Shown here in pieces: positions 35,323 to 44,144 of a stretch of 64,000 nt of DNA. A program made the position numbers and the translations under genes. Source of the DNA: Shewanella corallii (GTDB lineage: Bacteria; Pseudomonadota; Gammaproteobacteria; Enterobacterales; Shewanellaceae); assembly GCF_023349125.1 (NCBI RefSeq), contig NZ_JAKIKT010000002.1, positions 124,001 to 188,000 of the forward strand. Reading direction: 5' to 3'. The notes under the pieces were generated by a model, which was not told where the DNA came from, did no database searches, and was given only the letters and a program-made list of their open reading frames with translations. The number at the start of each line of letters is the position of its first letter. Position 1 is the stretch's first letter.

Positions 35323-35533
35323 AGTCCTGCTTCTTATAATAGTAATAATGTGAATTTATTCGGCAGTGCCTGCCGTTCCCTGGCTTCCTCTCAACGGGAG
35401 AGACAACCGATTCCGATAGCTTAAGTATCGGGACTTCGACAAGCAGGGCCTGCCGCTCAGGGGTTGTGACATCTTCGCATCTGATGTTTTTTCAGCAAGC
35501 CCTGACTTTTGATGTTAATGCAAGGTTTCAAAA
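35323..35533 (-). other. nagP leader with several hairpins
   Basis: About 190 bases of 5' leader if the promoter at 35512-35540 is right. It contains CCGATA / TATCGG (about 35413-35431), CTCTC / GAGAG (about 35389-35403), CGGCAG / CTGCCG (35361-35375) and an outer ACAACC / GGTTGT pair (35403-35408 / 35462-35467). No T-run follows any of them, so they are not terminators. Confidence 0.4.
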
Positions 35534-35540
35534 AAGACAA
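35512..35540 (-). promoter_or_regulatory. Predicted nagP promoter overlapping the operator
   Basis: On the minus strand TTGTCT, 17 bp, TAACAT. The -35 hexamer is the right half of the NagR palindrome, so repressor binding would exclude RNA polymerase. Confidence 0.5.
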
Positions 35541-35549
35541 CGCTGTCAT
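35534..35549. promoter_or_regulatory. NagR operator upstream of nagP
   Basis: AAGACAACGCTGTCAT, one mismatch to the palindrome found at three other places in this regulon. It lies between the nagX stop and nagP. Confidence 0.8.
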
Positions 35550-35556
35550 TTTTAAA

Positions 35557-35576
35557 ACACTCTGCTAACAGAGTCG
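35557..35576 (-). terminator. Possible weak terminator after nagX
   Basis: ACTCTG / CAGAGT arms around CTAA (35559-35574); on the minus strand TGTTTTAAAAA follows. It overlaps the last nagX region and sits just before the nagP operator. Confidence 0.5.
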
Positions 35577-35578
35577 AT

Positions 35579-36745
35579 TTATACCTTGATAAAGATATTG
35601 CGTCGGTACATCCACACCAGCAATGCCCATTGTACTGCCAAGAATGCAATAACAGCCAGCAAAGGCTGCCAGGACAGCGTGACTGTGCTGACTATTCCGC
35701 CAAACACACTGAGAGAGATATAGTCCCAGTTCACCAGGCTGGACGCCAGATAGATGATGATGGCGTTACAACCGATGACCACAAAGGGCATAGCCAGGCG
35801 TCTGAACTGGAGCAGATCCACCAGCACATAAAACAGGGATAACAGCATCAGGCTCCATCCCACCGTCACCAGCACAAAACTGCTGGTCCAAAGCTCTTTG
35901 TTTACCGGCAGGACGATATCAGCCCCCCACCCCAACAACAGGCTCAAAGCCCCTGCCCCAGCCATGATACCGGCCTTTTGCCAGCCACTGCGGGCAGACA
36001 CAATCAAATGACCGGTAAAGACGCCGGCAAGCGCATTCACGATGGCAGGCAGCGTAGACAATATGCCTTCAGGATCAACCGGCCGGTTTTGATAGCTGAT
36101 CCCGGGCAGCAGGTGCTGGTCTACCCAGGCATTGATTGACACGTCCGCGCCCAGACTCCCTGCTGGCACGCCGGGTAACGGAAGCCAAAGGTGCATGGCG
36201 GCATATCCAAGCAATATGCCCAGGGCTATAATGATTTGGGTTCGCAGCGAGGTGTGCCACACAATGATGGCGGCAAAGAACCAGGCAAAGGCGATACGAC
36301 CCAGTACACTGGCATAGCGAACGGACTCAGGGTCAGCTGGGATGCCCGTGCCCCAGCCGTGGTTGTAAAGCACGCCAAAGGCCAACAGCAGCAACAGACG
36401 CTTTACTGCATGCCGGTACTTAGGCATGCGCTGTGACATGGGGAGATGATCAAGACGTTTGGGTGACAGCCCCAGTGCGACACCGGAGAGGAAAATAAAC
36501 AGAGGGAAAATAAGGTCGTAAAAGGTAAAGCCATGCCACTGGGTATGTTTCATCTGGGCGTCGGCTGCCATCCAGCCAGACCAGGCAGTCAGAGCAAACA
36601 GCGCGGCAAACAGCTTTTCGCCGCCCAGAATCCAGAACATATCAAACCCACGCAGTGCATCCAGCGACATCAGCCTGGGCGGTTTTGTCCGGTTTGATTC
36701 ACTGACCAGCGACCCGGGCGGGGCTTCCTTGCTGAGTTCCGGCAT
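35579..36745 (-). CDS. nagX: NagX, transmembrane acyltransferase-like protein of the GlcNAc cluster
   Basis: A 388-residue inner-membrane protein with about ten helices, of the DUF5009 / heparan-alpha-glucosaminide N-acetyltransferase-like group. RLMSLDALRGFDMFWILGG (about residues 24-42) and FTFYDLIFPLFIFLSGVALG are the family blocks. NagX proteins occur with nagP in GlcNAc clusters of Shewanella and related genera; a role in getting GlcNAc or chitobiose across the inner membrane or acetylating it is proposed but not shown. AGGAGG precedes the ATG. Last gene of nagK-nagB-nagA-nagX. Confidence 0.88.
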   Translation of the reverse strand: MPELSKEAPPGSLVSESNRTKPPRLMSLDALRGFDMFWILGGEKLFAALFALTAWSGWMAADAQMKHTQWHGFTFYDLIFPLFIFLSGVALGLSPKRLDHLPMSQRMPKYRHAVKRLLLLLAFGVLYNHGWGTGIPADPESVRYASVLGRIAFAWFFAAIIVWHTSLRTQIIIALGILLGYAAMHLWLPLPGVPAGSLGADVSINAWVDQHLLPGISYQNRPVDPEGILSTLPAIVNALAGVFTGHLIVSARSGWQKAGIMAGAGALSLLLGWGADIVLPVNKELWTSSFVLVTVGWSLMLLSLFYVLVDLLQFRRLAMPFVVIGCNAIIIYLASSLVNWDYISLSVFGGIVSTVTLSWQPLLAVIAFLAVQWALLVWMYRRNIFIKV

Positions 36746-36781
36746 GACGCCTCCTATTATTATTCTTGTTTTATCAGCACG

Positions 36782-37909
36782 TTAAAATACACGCTCTCCG
36801 CGGATAAAGCTTGCGCTGTTGCTCAGAGATTCATCCAGTAATGCCAGGTCTGCGCGATACCCTGCGGCAATACGGCCAATCTGCTTGTCCAGTCCCAGAT
36901 ACTGAGCCGGGTACAAAGAGGCCATACGCAGTGCTTCTTCAAGACTTTGCTGCAGGTCATTCACGGTATTGCGCACAGCGCTCGCCATATCCAGTACACA
37001 GCCCGCCAACTCACCGGTAACTGCGTTCAATCTGTCACCCTGGCGAACCACTTCGGTGCCAAACAACTCAAAGCTTTCACCCTCTGGCATCCCCACCGGC
37101 GGCATGGCATCTGTCACCAGCATCATCTTGCCTCTGGGTTTGGCCTTAATCGCAATGCGGGCGGCAGCACTGTGAACATGGTGGCCATCAACAATCAGGC
37201 CACACCAGGTGCGCTCATCATCAATGGCGGCCCCGACCACACCAGGCTCTCTGGAGGTCAGCGGCGACATGGCATTATACAGATGGGTAAAACCTGAGGC
37301 CCCGGCATCAATGGCAGCTATCACAGTGTCGTAATCTGCGTTGGTATGGCCAAGACACACTTTTACACCGGCATCTACCAATGCGCTGATCACATCCGGG
37401 GAGACATTTTCGGGGGCCAGGGTCACGACTTTCACACCGAGATCCTGACGGCTGAATATCGCCAGTTCAGCATCACTGATCCTGCGAATATGCCCCTGAG
37501 GATGTACACCTTTCTTGGGCACAGACAGATGTGGGCCTTCAAAGTGAACACCCAGCACACCGGCGCTGCCGGCTGCCAACGCGTCGGCTACGGCATCCGC
37601 GGCCCTGGCCATCACCTCAGCATCATCAGTGATCAAGGTTGGCAGGTAGCCGGTCGTCCCATAGACGGCATGTGCCTTGCCTATGGCCTCGATACCAGCT
37701 CTGTCGGTCTGACTGTTGAACAGCACACCACCGCCACCATTAACCTGTACATCAACAAAACCAGGGACCAAAGTGCCGCTGACGCGCTGTTCGGCAAAAC
37801 GACTTTCACCATCCAGCGCCAGCACATGACCTTCTTCAATATTCACAGGGACAGAGCCAAGGAATTGCTCACCATCAAATACATTGTCTGCTATCAGGGT
37901 ATATTTCAT
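36782..37909 (-). CDS. nagA: N-acetylglucosamine-6-phosphate deacetylase
   Basis: A 375-residue amidohydrolase giving GlcN-6-P and acetate. Metal ligands visible: Glu124 (VHFEGPHLS), His188 (CLGHTNADY) and His209 (GFTHLYNAMSP); catalytic Asp267 is in LVTDAMPPVG. This single-metal pattern is that of E. coli NagA. AGGA lies before the ATG. It sits between nagB-II and nagX in the predicted operon. Confidence 0.96.
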   Translation of the reverse strand: MKYTLIADNVFDGEQFLGSVPVNIEEGHVLALDGESRFAEQRVSGTLVPGFVDVQVNGGGGVLFNSQTDRAGIEAIGKAHAVYGTTGYLPTLITDDAEVMARAADAVADALAAGSAGVLGVHFEGPHLSVPKKGVHPQGHIRRISDAELAIFSRQDLGVKVVTLAPENVSPDVISALVDAGVKVCLGHTNADYDTVIAAIDAGASGFTHLYNAMSPLTSREPGVVGAAIDDERTWCGLIVDGHHVHSAAARIAIKAKPRGKMMLVTDAMPPVGMPEGESFELFGTEVVRQGDRLNAVTGELAGCVLDMASAVRNTVNDLQQSLEEALRMASLYPAQYLGLDKQIGRIAAGYRADLALLDESLSNSASFIRGERVF

Positions 37910-37960
37910 GCCATCTATTCCTGTTCTGTCGCTGCTACTCTTGTTATTGATTTTATTGGA

Positions 37961-38959
37961 TTACAGGGTCTGTGTGACTTTCTTCAGCCCTTTCGGGTTA
38001 TCCGGGTCAATGCCACGGGCCACTGCCACAGCGGCAACATCAATGTAGAAACGTTGCAGCAGTGCCAGAGGTGCCACACGCGGGTGTATTTCTGCGGCGG
38101 TTTGATTAAGGTGAATCATATCAGCGCCACGACCGGCAACATTCTCAATTTGCTCGATATGGCTGGCATAGGACTCATCCGCCACACAGGCGTCAATCAC
38201 TGTCAGCTTGCTTTCCACCAGAGTTACAGGTCCATGGAGGAATTCTGCACTGGAGAAAGCCTCAGCATGAATGCCGCATACCTCTTTCATCTTGAGTGCC
38301 AGCTCTTTGGAAATGGCATACCCCAGACCACGGCCAAGCACCACCAGGTTGCGAACATCACCCAGAGCTTCAGCAGTCAGTTGTGGCTGCGCATCGACGG
38401 CAGTCTGCAAAGAAGCGGGCAGCTGATCCAACGCTTGCTTGAGACTGTCACTCTCAGTCCAGTATGCAGCCAGCTGCAACAGAGCTGACAGAGTTGCCAG
38501 GTAGCTCTTGGTAGCGGCAACAGCTTTCTCTTCACCGGCTTTCAGTGGCAGCACCACATCCACAATATCTTTGATTGGTGCGGACTCATCATTCACCAGA
38601 GCAACACAATAAGCACCGGCATCTTTTGCCATTTTTGCCTGAGCCAGGATGTCAGGGCTACGACCAGACTGGGAGATAACAATCACCAGACCATCGTTGA
38701 GACGCAAAGACTTGCCATAGACACTGGCAACAGATGGCGCAGCAGCGAAAGTAGGAACACCCGCTTCAATTTCAAACAGATACTTGGCGAAAACACCTGC
38801 ATGGTCGGAAGAACCGCGACCGACAATCATCACAAACTTAGGGTCGAGCTCACGCAGAGCATGGCCCAATTGTTCGGCTTTGGCTGCGTTCTGGGTCAGT
38901 TGCTCGGCAATTTTTTCAGGAGCGCTGCGCGCTTCCAGTTCCATAATAGTATTGGTCAT
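37961..38959 (-). CDS. nagB-II: Glucosamine-6-phosphate deaminase, SIS type (NagB-II)
   Basis: A 332-residue two-SIS-domain protein: the isomerase half of glucosamine-6-phosphate synthase without the glutaminase half. FVMIVGRGSSDHAGVFAKYLFE (about residues 43-64, quoted in part) and VISQSGRSPDILAQAK (about 93-108) are SIS1; NLVVLGRGLGYAISKELALK begins SIS2. This is the alternative GlcN-6-P deaminase of Shewanella-type pathways, unrelated to E. coli NagB. Product fructose-6-phosphate enters glycolysis. AAGGTG precedes the ATG. Confidence 0.93.
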   Translation of the reverse strand: MTNTIMELEARSAPEKIAEQLTQNAAKAEQLGHALRELDPKFVMIVGRGSSDHAGVFAKYLFEIEAGVPTFAAAPSVASVYGKSLRLNDGLVIVISQSGRSPDILAQAKMAKDAGAYCVALVNDESAPIKDIVDVVLPLKAGEEKAVAATKSYLATLSALLQLAAYWTESDSLKQALDQLPASLQTAVDAQPQLTAEALGDVRNLVVLGRGLGYAISKELALKMKEVCGIHAEAFSSAEFLHGPVTLVESKLTVIDACVADESYASHIEQIENVAGRGADMIHLNQTAAEIHPRVAPLALLQRFYIDVAAVAVARGIDPDNPKGLKKVTQTL

Positions 38960-38984
38960 TTCTTCACCTTAAACTCTGGCAATT

Positions 38985-39884
38985 TCAGTGTCTGTCATCA
39001 TGACTGTGTTTGGCAAACAGGGCTGCACCCACTTCAGGCGGTGCCAGCGTAGGGGCTAATGCCTCTGCGATATCTTTATCCAGCCAGGGCTGCAGTGGCT
39101 CGGCAAGGCCGCCAATCATTGAGAATCTGGGAGGATTAACCGCCAGCAGGGCCCGGGCCATTTGACTTATGTATTCAGCGCCCTCAGTGACAATATTCAG
39201 CGCTACCTTGTCTCCGGCCGCTGCGCACTCGAGCACAGATCTGGCGAGAGTGGCATAAACTGAAGAGGACTTACCGGCCAGCTTTTCCACTATGGCAGTG
39301 GTATCACTGGCCTCAAACTGGGCCATCAACACAGGCGTGAGCTGTGTTTCCGGTGCGAACCCATCCAGGCTCAGCAGCACATGTTCTGCGGCCTTCAGCC
39401 CAAGCCATGCACCACTGCCCTTATCCCCCAGAGCGAAGCCATGACCGCCAAGGCACAGGGTTTCATCACCCACGTGGGCATATCCGCATGAACCCGTACC
39501 GGTAATAATAACGGCGCCATCTTCCCCTTCATGGGCACCTATACAAGCGGTGTGCAAATCCGACGTCAGGTACATCGCCTTGAAAGGGTGCTGCCAGGCC
39601 GCCATCTTCTCAAACAGGCTGGGTACATTTACGCCTGCCAAGCCGGCACCGGCGATCAGCTCTGCGGCATCCTCTGGCTTGAGATTGGCATCGGCCAACG
39701 CCAGCTGTACTGACTCTTCAATAGATTGGAACGCCTGCTCCAGGCCATGCAATGGGTTGGCCCGTCCGGCAACCCCGGTTCCCAACAGAACCAGATCTTC
39801 CGTGTAAATACTGGCCCGGCACTTACTGCCGCCGCCGTCGATGCCGATATAAGTCGGCTTACATGCTGTCTGGCTTGCCCCCAT
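38985..39884 (-). CDS. nagK: N-acetylglucosamine kinase, BadF/BadG type
   Basis: A 299-residue ASKHA-fold kinase of the BadF/BadG/BcrA/BcrD family: GlcNAc to GlcNAc-6-P with ATP. Phosphate-1 motif YIGIDGGGSKCRASIY (residues 12-27), phosphate-2 region AVIITGTGSCGYA (about 126-138), adenosine motif near FSMIGGLAEPLQPWL. Needed because NagP brings in free sugar. AGAGGA lies 6 bases before the ATG. First gene of the catabolic operon; operator and predicted promoter lie 140-190 bp upstream. Confidence 0.92.
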   Translation of the reverse strand: MGASQTACKPTYIGIDGGGSKCRASIYTEDLVLLGTGVAGRANPLHGLEQAFQSIEESVQLALADANLKPEDAAELIAGAGLAGVNVPSLFEKMAAWQHPFKAMYLTSDLHTACIGAHEGEDGAVIITGTGSCGYAHVGDETLCLGGHGFALGDKGSGAWLGLKAAEHVLLSLDGFAPETQLTPVLMAQFEASDTTAIVEKLAGKSSSVYATLARSVLECAAAGDKVALNIVTEGAEYISQMARALLAVNPPRFSMIGGLAEPLQPWLDKDIAEALAPTLAPPEVGAALFAKHSHDDRH

Positions 39885-40027
39885 GAAATTCCTCTTCGGG
39901 TTTGCTTTTTTGTTATTGGCTCTGACGGCGTCAAGGTCTTCCTTTCGCCGCGGCGCTCCCGCAATGGGAATGGCTTTAAGCCATACCCAGCCCTTTAGAT
40001 ATCCTGATTAAGCATGTTACCGAAAAA

Positions 40028-40043
40028 ATGACAGCGTTGTCAT
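40028..40043. promoter_or_regulatory. NagR operator upstream of nagK-nagB-nagA-nagX
   Basis: ATGACAGCGTTGTCAT, the reverse complement of the consensus and a perfect copy. Located between hex and nagK, at or just after the expected transcription start. Confidence 0.82.
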
Positions 40044-40048
40044 TAATA

Positions 40049-40076
40049 ATTTTAACCTAACGTTAATATTTGACCA
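40049..40076 (-). promoter_or_regulatory. Possible promoter of the nagK operon
   Basis: On the minus strand TGGTCA, 16 bp, TAAAAT. The operator begins 5 bases after the -10 element, so the repressor would cover the start site. Confidence 0.35.
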
Positions 40077-40104
40077 CAACAACAGCAACAATGACTTTGG
40101 AGGC

Positions 40105-40132
40105 AAAAAAGCCCATCCAGAGATGGGCTTTT
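40105..40132 (-). terminator. Intrinsic terminator of hex
   Basis: AAAAGCCCATC / GATGGGCTTTT around CAGA; works on the minus strand (T6), 29 bases after the hex stop. Confidence 0.88.
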
Positions 40133-40160
40133 ATCTTCAATACTCAGTAGCACGGCTTGG

Positions 40161-42809
40161 CTATTGCTGGCCTACCCAGACTGCACGACTCCGGCGCTTA
40201 TTGTCCGGAGCTACAGAACGAACGGCCACAGGCAAGCTGACCTCGGCGCCGGGAGTATAGACCTGCCACTCCCCTTCCCCGCTGCGATATTCAACTTGCA
40301 GGCCGGGGAAAATGGTGTTGGCAAACAGCTTCCCTTCCCTGACTACAGCCCCAGGTGTAGGCAATCGATACTCGACTCCGGCGATATCCAGCTTTGCCAG
40401 CTCCTTTTGTCCCAGAATATTGGCAACGCGCTGCCAGTCCCGGGCCTGCGCTGAGCGCATTTCAGGGGTAAAGTAACCTGAGGATTGGTTATAAACAGCG
40501 CCCTGATGACGATAAGGTACTTCCCAGGAAGCCTTATGCCAGGCCCGTTCAGCCAGCATCAGCGTCCGTGGGAACAACATGTAATCAACCATCTGGTCGC
40601 TGCGCACCGTCTCACTCCACAGCTGTCCCTGCATGCCGATAAAGCCTTTGCCTTTGGCGATAGGTGCGGACACCACATTGCCCTTGTCATCCTTCTTCAA
40701 GGTGTCGTCGGCCTCATAAGGGAGGTCTTCAAGATCTGTCCACTGCTCAGCATTGGCTGGCAGATTATCCGGCATAAAGTTGAATATCCGCTGGCTGTTA
40801 TTGCGGCGCTGAGCCCAGTAGTAGCCATGCTCTTTGGGTGTTGCCTCATAAGGGAAGTCAAAGTAAAGCACATCAGGCGATGACAGCACGGCATCCCAGC
40901 CATAGTTAACCTGCTTATGGGCGTTCTTATGACCACCACTGGCCAGAGTGTCCCACAAGTGAGTTTGAGATTCAGCAGGCATCTTCTCTACCCGGGTATG
41001 GCCCATACCATCGCTCCAGCCCGCGACTTCAATGCCTTTTTGCTCGAGTATATGGCTGATGCGCTCAATGAAGTAAGGACCGAGCTCATCCATGGAAGTC
41101 ACGCCCTGATCGTTATTGGCGACGAAAGCTTCGCAGGCGGGAGACTTCACCCAGGCACCGGCAGTTTCATCGGCACCAATGTGGTAAAGCTCAAGGGGCA
41201 ATCCAGCCTGTTTGTGCAATGCAGCAATCTCATCAATCACCTTGTCGATAAACACAAAGGTGGATTCCATGCATACGTTTAAGGTGTTGTCATCGTAATA
41301 CTGGATGGATGAGTATTGGGTCTTGTCTTCAAAGTCAGTAAGCAGATACTGACGGGCAAGCTCTTCTTTACCTTGCTCCATGAAGGTGTGGTATCTGGCC
41401 TCCATCGCCTTGACTGCGGCTCTGCTGTGGCCCGGCATATCCATTGATGGGATAACCCGGATCTGTCTTGCTGCGGCATATTGCAGCAGTTCGACATAAT
41501 CCTGCTTACTGTAGTAGCCATTCACATCGACGTCCGCTTCAGGACCACTGCCCAGCTGCGGCAACAGACAGCTTCTTTCCTGCAGATCATGACAACGCTT
41601 GCTGCCAATATCAGTCAACTCTGGTAGGCCGTCGATTTCAAGACGCCAACCTTCGTCATCTCCCATGTGCAGATGCAACTGATTCAACTTATAGGCGTGC
41701 ATCTGATCCAGCAGCTTGAGCATTTGCTGCTTGTCATGGAAATTACGTGATACATCGATATGCAGGCCACGATAGGCGTACCTGGGGCTGTCTTCGACTG
41801 TCACCACCGCTACAGTCTTGTTCGAGGTATCCAGCAATGATGCCAGGGATACCAGAGCATGGTTAAAGCCTTTGCCACCGGCAGCTTCAATTTTAATGCC
41901 GTCCTGACCGGTCACCAATCGATAGCTTTCATCCTCAAGCCCTTTATCAACTGACAGGGAGACTGGCAGGCCACCGTCTGCGGCCGGAACACCAAGCACA
42001 GAGAGGCGCAGCAGCGCAGCGTCTGCTGCCAGCTTATCAGCCTGAGTCGCACTGCTGTCCCAATTCAAAGAGATACCGGCAGACATATCGACAGGGGCCG
42101 CTCCTGCGGCAACAAAAATGGAAGATGGCGAGGGAATAATACCAGGCGCTACGGCAGCAGACTCAAGTGCAGTTTGCTCGTTGGCAGTGTAGATGTCGCC
42201 GGCGTCTGACCACTTCAACTTGTCAGACTCCCGGCGCAGATATTGCTCAGCACGCTCAAAAGGAAGGACATGAGGGCGGACTTCCATACCCGTGTCAGCA
42301 TCAACATGGAGTTTGGTGCTGGCAATCACAACCGGAGAAAGCTCACCGGATGTCAGATAATAATTGGGCATACCATCAGACTCAGACAGCTGCCACAAGT
42401 CACCGACAAACGGAATGCTGATCTGCTGACCTGCTTTAAAGCCCTGGAATTTTTCAGTTGGGGATAGTCGATACAGATCCCCTTTGACATGAGTAATGGT
42501 GAACTGCTCGGAGTCGACTTTGAGTACGGGTCTCATCTGGCTGAAATAGATAGACCAGTCTGAAGCTGAGAAGTCTTCGGGGTGGGTCAGATGAATTGCC
42601 GCTTTGAAGCATCTGTCTTTACCTTCGCCACAGTGAGTCCCCGGCACATTGGTGATGACTTCATACTTAACATCCAGTTGTTGTCCCAGAGAATCAAGCA
42701 CAGTCTGGGTCATCCCCTGCGCCAGGACAGACTGGTTAGCAGCATCCTTGTCAGAGCAGGCCGTCAATCCCAGTACCAAGAGCGCGGCAGCGAGTTGGGT
42801 CCGTTTCAT
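40161..42809 (-). CDS. hex: Beta-N-acetylhexosaminidase, GH20 lipoprotein
   Basis: An 882-residue family 20 chitobiase-type enzyme that releases GlcNAc from chitin oligosaccharides. Lipobox GLTAC (about residue 18) makes it a lipoprotein, so it acts in the periplasm or at the cell surface. Order: carbohydrate-binding-like N-terminal domain (about 25-180), GH20b domain, catalytic barrel starting YRGLHIDVSRNFH (about 347), catalytic Asp-Glu pair in YHIGADETAGAW (about residues 541-552), and a C-terminal Ig-like domain. The second of two close ATGs is chosen since GAGGG then has proper spacing. NagR site 350 bp upstream. Confidence 0.94.
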   Translation of the reverse strand: MKRTQLAAALLVLGLTACSDKDAANQSVLAQGMTQTVLDSLGQQLDVKYEVITNVPGTHCGEGKDRCFKAAIHLTHPEDFSASDWSIYFSQMRPVLKVDSEQFTITHVKGDLYRLSPTEKFQGFKAGQQISIPFVGDLWQLSESDGMPNYYLTSGELSPVVIASTKLHVDADTGMEVRPHVLPFERAEQYLRRESDKLKWSDAGDIYTANEQTALESAAVAPGIIPSPSSIFVAAGAAPVDMSAGISLNWDSSATQADKLAADAALLRLSVLGVPAADGGLPVSLSVDKGLEDESYRLVTGQDGIKIEAAGGKGFNHALVSLASLLDTSNKTVAVVTVEDSPRYAYRGLHIDVSRNFHDKQQMLKLLDQMHAYKLNQLHLHMGDDEGWRLEIDGLPELTDIGSKRCHDLQERSCLLPQLGSGPEADVDVNGYYSKQDYVELLQYAAARQIRVIPSMDMPGHSRAAVKAMEARYHTFMEQGKEELARQYLLTDFEDKTQYSSIQYYDDNTLNVCMESTFVFIDKVIDEIAALHKQAGLPLELYHIGADETAGAWVKSPACEAFVANNDQGVTSMDELGPYFIERISHILEQKGIEVAGWSDGMGHTRVEKMPAESQTHLWDTLASGGHKNAHKQVNYGWDAVLSSPDVLYFDFPYEATPKEHGYYWAQRRNNSQRIFNFMPDNLPANAEQWTDLEDLPYEADDTLKKDDKGNVVSAPIAKGKGFIGMQGQLWSETVRSDQMVDYMLFPRTLMLAERAWHKASWEVPYRHQGAVYNQSSGYFTPEMRSAQARDWQRVANILGQKELAKLDIAGVEYRLPTPGAVVREGKLFANTIFPGLQVEYRSGEGEWQVYTPGAEVSLPVAVRSVAPDNKRRSRAVWVGQQ

Positions 42810-42987
42810 CTTCATCCCTCTTATTATCGTTATCTTTCCATTACCTTTGATAACTATATTAGTTTCAGCGAGTTAATTAAGGCTTAATCCGATGGGCGAC
42901 ACTCAGGAAGATACACTGGCATCCAACTCGAAGAAACGTCAGCACGCTGACAGGGGGAAGGCCAGTCCGGATACTATCTTACCGGAT

Positions 42988-43020
42988 AAAAAAATGGCTG
43001 GAATCCCAAAGGACCCAGCC
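42988..43020 (-). terminator. Strong intrinsic terminator inside the hex leader
   Basis: On the minus strand GGCTGG / CCAGCC (arms 43015-43020 / 42996-43001) with an inner TCC / GGG pairing, followed by A then T7. It stands between the operator and the hex start. Confidence 0.75.
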
Positions 43021-43136
43021 CATCATAGTTTCTGGGGAGAGACTATAAATTACAAATCGCATGTCGCCCGACCGTCATCGATTTGTAAAACTACACATGA
43101 ATAAGAGACCTCTCCTTATCCATGCAGACCTTACAA
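42988..43136 (-). ncRNA. Candidate NagR-controlled small RNA or attenuated leader
   Basis: A predicted transcript of about 140 bases from the operator-linked promoter to the terminator at 42988-43020. Nested pairs: GGAGAG / CTCTCC (43110-43115 / 43036-43041), TACAAATCG / CGATTTGTA (43079-43087 / 43051-43059) and GTCG / CGAC (43069-43072 / 43063-43066). No open frame longer than about ten codons lies in it. Whether it is a free RNA or a leader that must be read through to reach hex is not decidable here. Confidence 0.4.
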
Positions 43137-43158
43137 GACTAGGTTGTCACACAAGCAA

Positions 43159-43174
43159 ATGACAACGCTGTCAT
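43159..43174. promoter_or_regulatory. NagR operator upstream of hex
   Basis: ATGACAACGCTGTCAT, perfect copy, extended to a 24-base palindrome GCAAATGACA...TGTCATTTGC (43155-43178). A -35-like TTGTCA lies in it, with TAGTCT 18 bp downstream on the minus strand. Confidence 0.85.
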
Positions 43175-43251
43175 TTGCAATCTACACAAACCCGGCAAAA
43201 AGATCCACACCATTAACATATATTTTTCATTTATTTGTAAATTCAAGGCAT

Positions 43252-43278
43252 AAAAAAACCGGCTGGCGCCGGTTTTTT
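43252..43278 (-). terminator. Intrinsic terminator of the SapC-like gene
   Basis: AAAAAACCGGC / GCCGGTTTTTT around TGGC, 15 bases after the stop. Confidence 0.9.
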
Positions 43279-43292
43279 ACCTACAACGGATA

Positions 43293-43991
43293 TCAGCCCT
43301 GAGCTTCAGTACGAGCCAGACGGTTAATCTGTCCCAGAGATGTCAGGTGGCTGAAGATAGGTGCCAACAAACCACGCTTACGCAGGTCGTTAAACTGCTC
43401 TTCGCTAAGGTCATTCAGTTTGGCTTCGTTAATCAGGTAGATACCATTGATGTTGCGCTTCTCGCCGTTCACTTCAACAGTCAGAGTCTGTGGGATAAAC
43501 AGATCCAGCTCTGCCAGTGACTTAACCAATGCACGGCTGGCCTGATCCTGTTGGTAATGATCAATCAGGGCTTTCTTACGGGCGGCCAGATACTCTGTCT
43601 CTTCGGTGCCATTGAACAGAGCTTCACCCTCTTCCTTGGTGACCGCAGAGCTTTCTTCACGGATGCCGATCCAAACACGCTCTTTATCATCTGGGTTCAG
43701 TACCAGACCCAGAGGGTAATCGCGTACTACGTGAGGCAGATACAATGCCTGCCAGGCGCCATCTTTTACCATCAGGTTCTGCCCAGGCTTCAGGCCCAGC
43801 ATAGCTACTGACTGGAACTCACCCGTTTCGCTGTTTTTGACGAACACTACCGGGAAATCGATAGCGGCGCGACCAATCTCATGCAGCGTCACAGGCACAA
43901 TATGCTGATCTGCCAGATGGCTGAAATCCACCTTGCCGATTTTCAGGTCGCCATGTTTGTTGCTGTCAAGCAGAGTAATAGGCTGCGTCAT
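43293..43991 (-). CDS. SapC family protein
   Basis: A 232-residue cytosolic protein of the SapC (PF07277) family. Blocks: DFSHLADQHIVPVTLHEIGR, AAIDFPVVFVKN, VAMLGLKPGQNLMV, then VRDYPLGLVLN. The name comes from a Campylobacter S-layer locus; biochemical function is not known. In Alteromonadales, Caulobacter and relatives SapC genes travel with TonB-dependent receptors, tryptophan-halogenase-like and cupin/2OG genes, exactly as here. The ATG at 43991 has GGAGAG 5 bases upstream. It lies 140 bp after the oxygenase-like gene and has its own terminator. Confidence 0.85.
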   Translation of the reverse strand: MTQPITLLDSNKHGDLKIGKVDFSHLADQHIVPVTLHEIGRAAIDFPVVFVKNSETGEFQSVAMLGLKPGQNLMVKDGAWQALYLPHVVRDYPLGLVLNPDDKERVWIGIREESSAVTKEEGEALFNGTEETEYLAARKKALIDHYQQDQASRALVKSLAELDLFIPQTLTVEVNGEKRNINGIYLINEAKLNDLSEEQFNDLRKRGLLAPIFSHLTSLGQINRLARTEAQG

Positions 43992-44144
43992 AACTCTCTC
44001 CATTCGTTATCGTTATTGTTACCGAAGAACTCCATGCCCCGGTCGAACAAGTCTGTTTTAAGATACAGGGCATCAATCTACACCAAAAATGTTTACAAAT
44101 CCCAGCCTCTTGGCAAAGTTAAATGAATCTGCTGAATAAATAGG

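Larger units (their letters stand above)
42810..43251. other. hex leader and upstream region
   Basis: About 440 bp with no convincing gene. It contains, reading toward hex, a perfect NagR operator, a nested inverted-repeat fold, a strong minus-strand terminator, then 170 more bases including the palindrome GTCAGC AC GCTGAC (42938-42951). Confidence 0.7.

Noticed and set aside
37346..38488. 380-codon plus-strand frame opposite nagA and nagB-II
   Set aside because: Antisense shadow of two genes with full catalytic motifs; its translation has no recognisable domain and it spans the gap between them.
42938..42951. Palindrome GTCAGC AC GCTGAC as a fifth NagR site
   Set aside because: Half-site sequence and spacing differ from the four matching operators.
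42892..43104. Open frame of 70 codons on the plus strand in the hex leader
   Set aside because: No ribosome binding site, low-complexity hydrophilic translation, and it covers the terminator and the inverted-repeat fold, which better explain the sequence.
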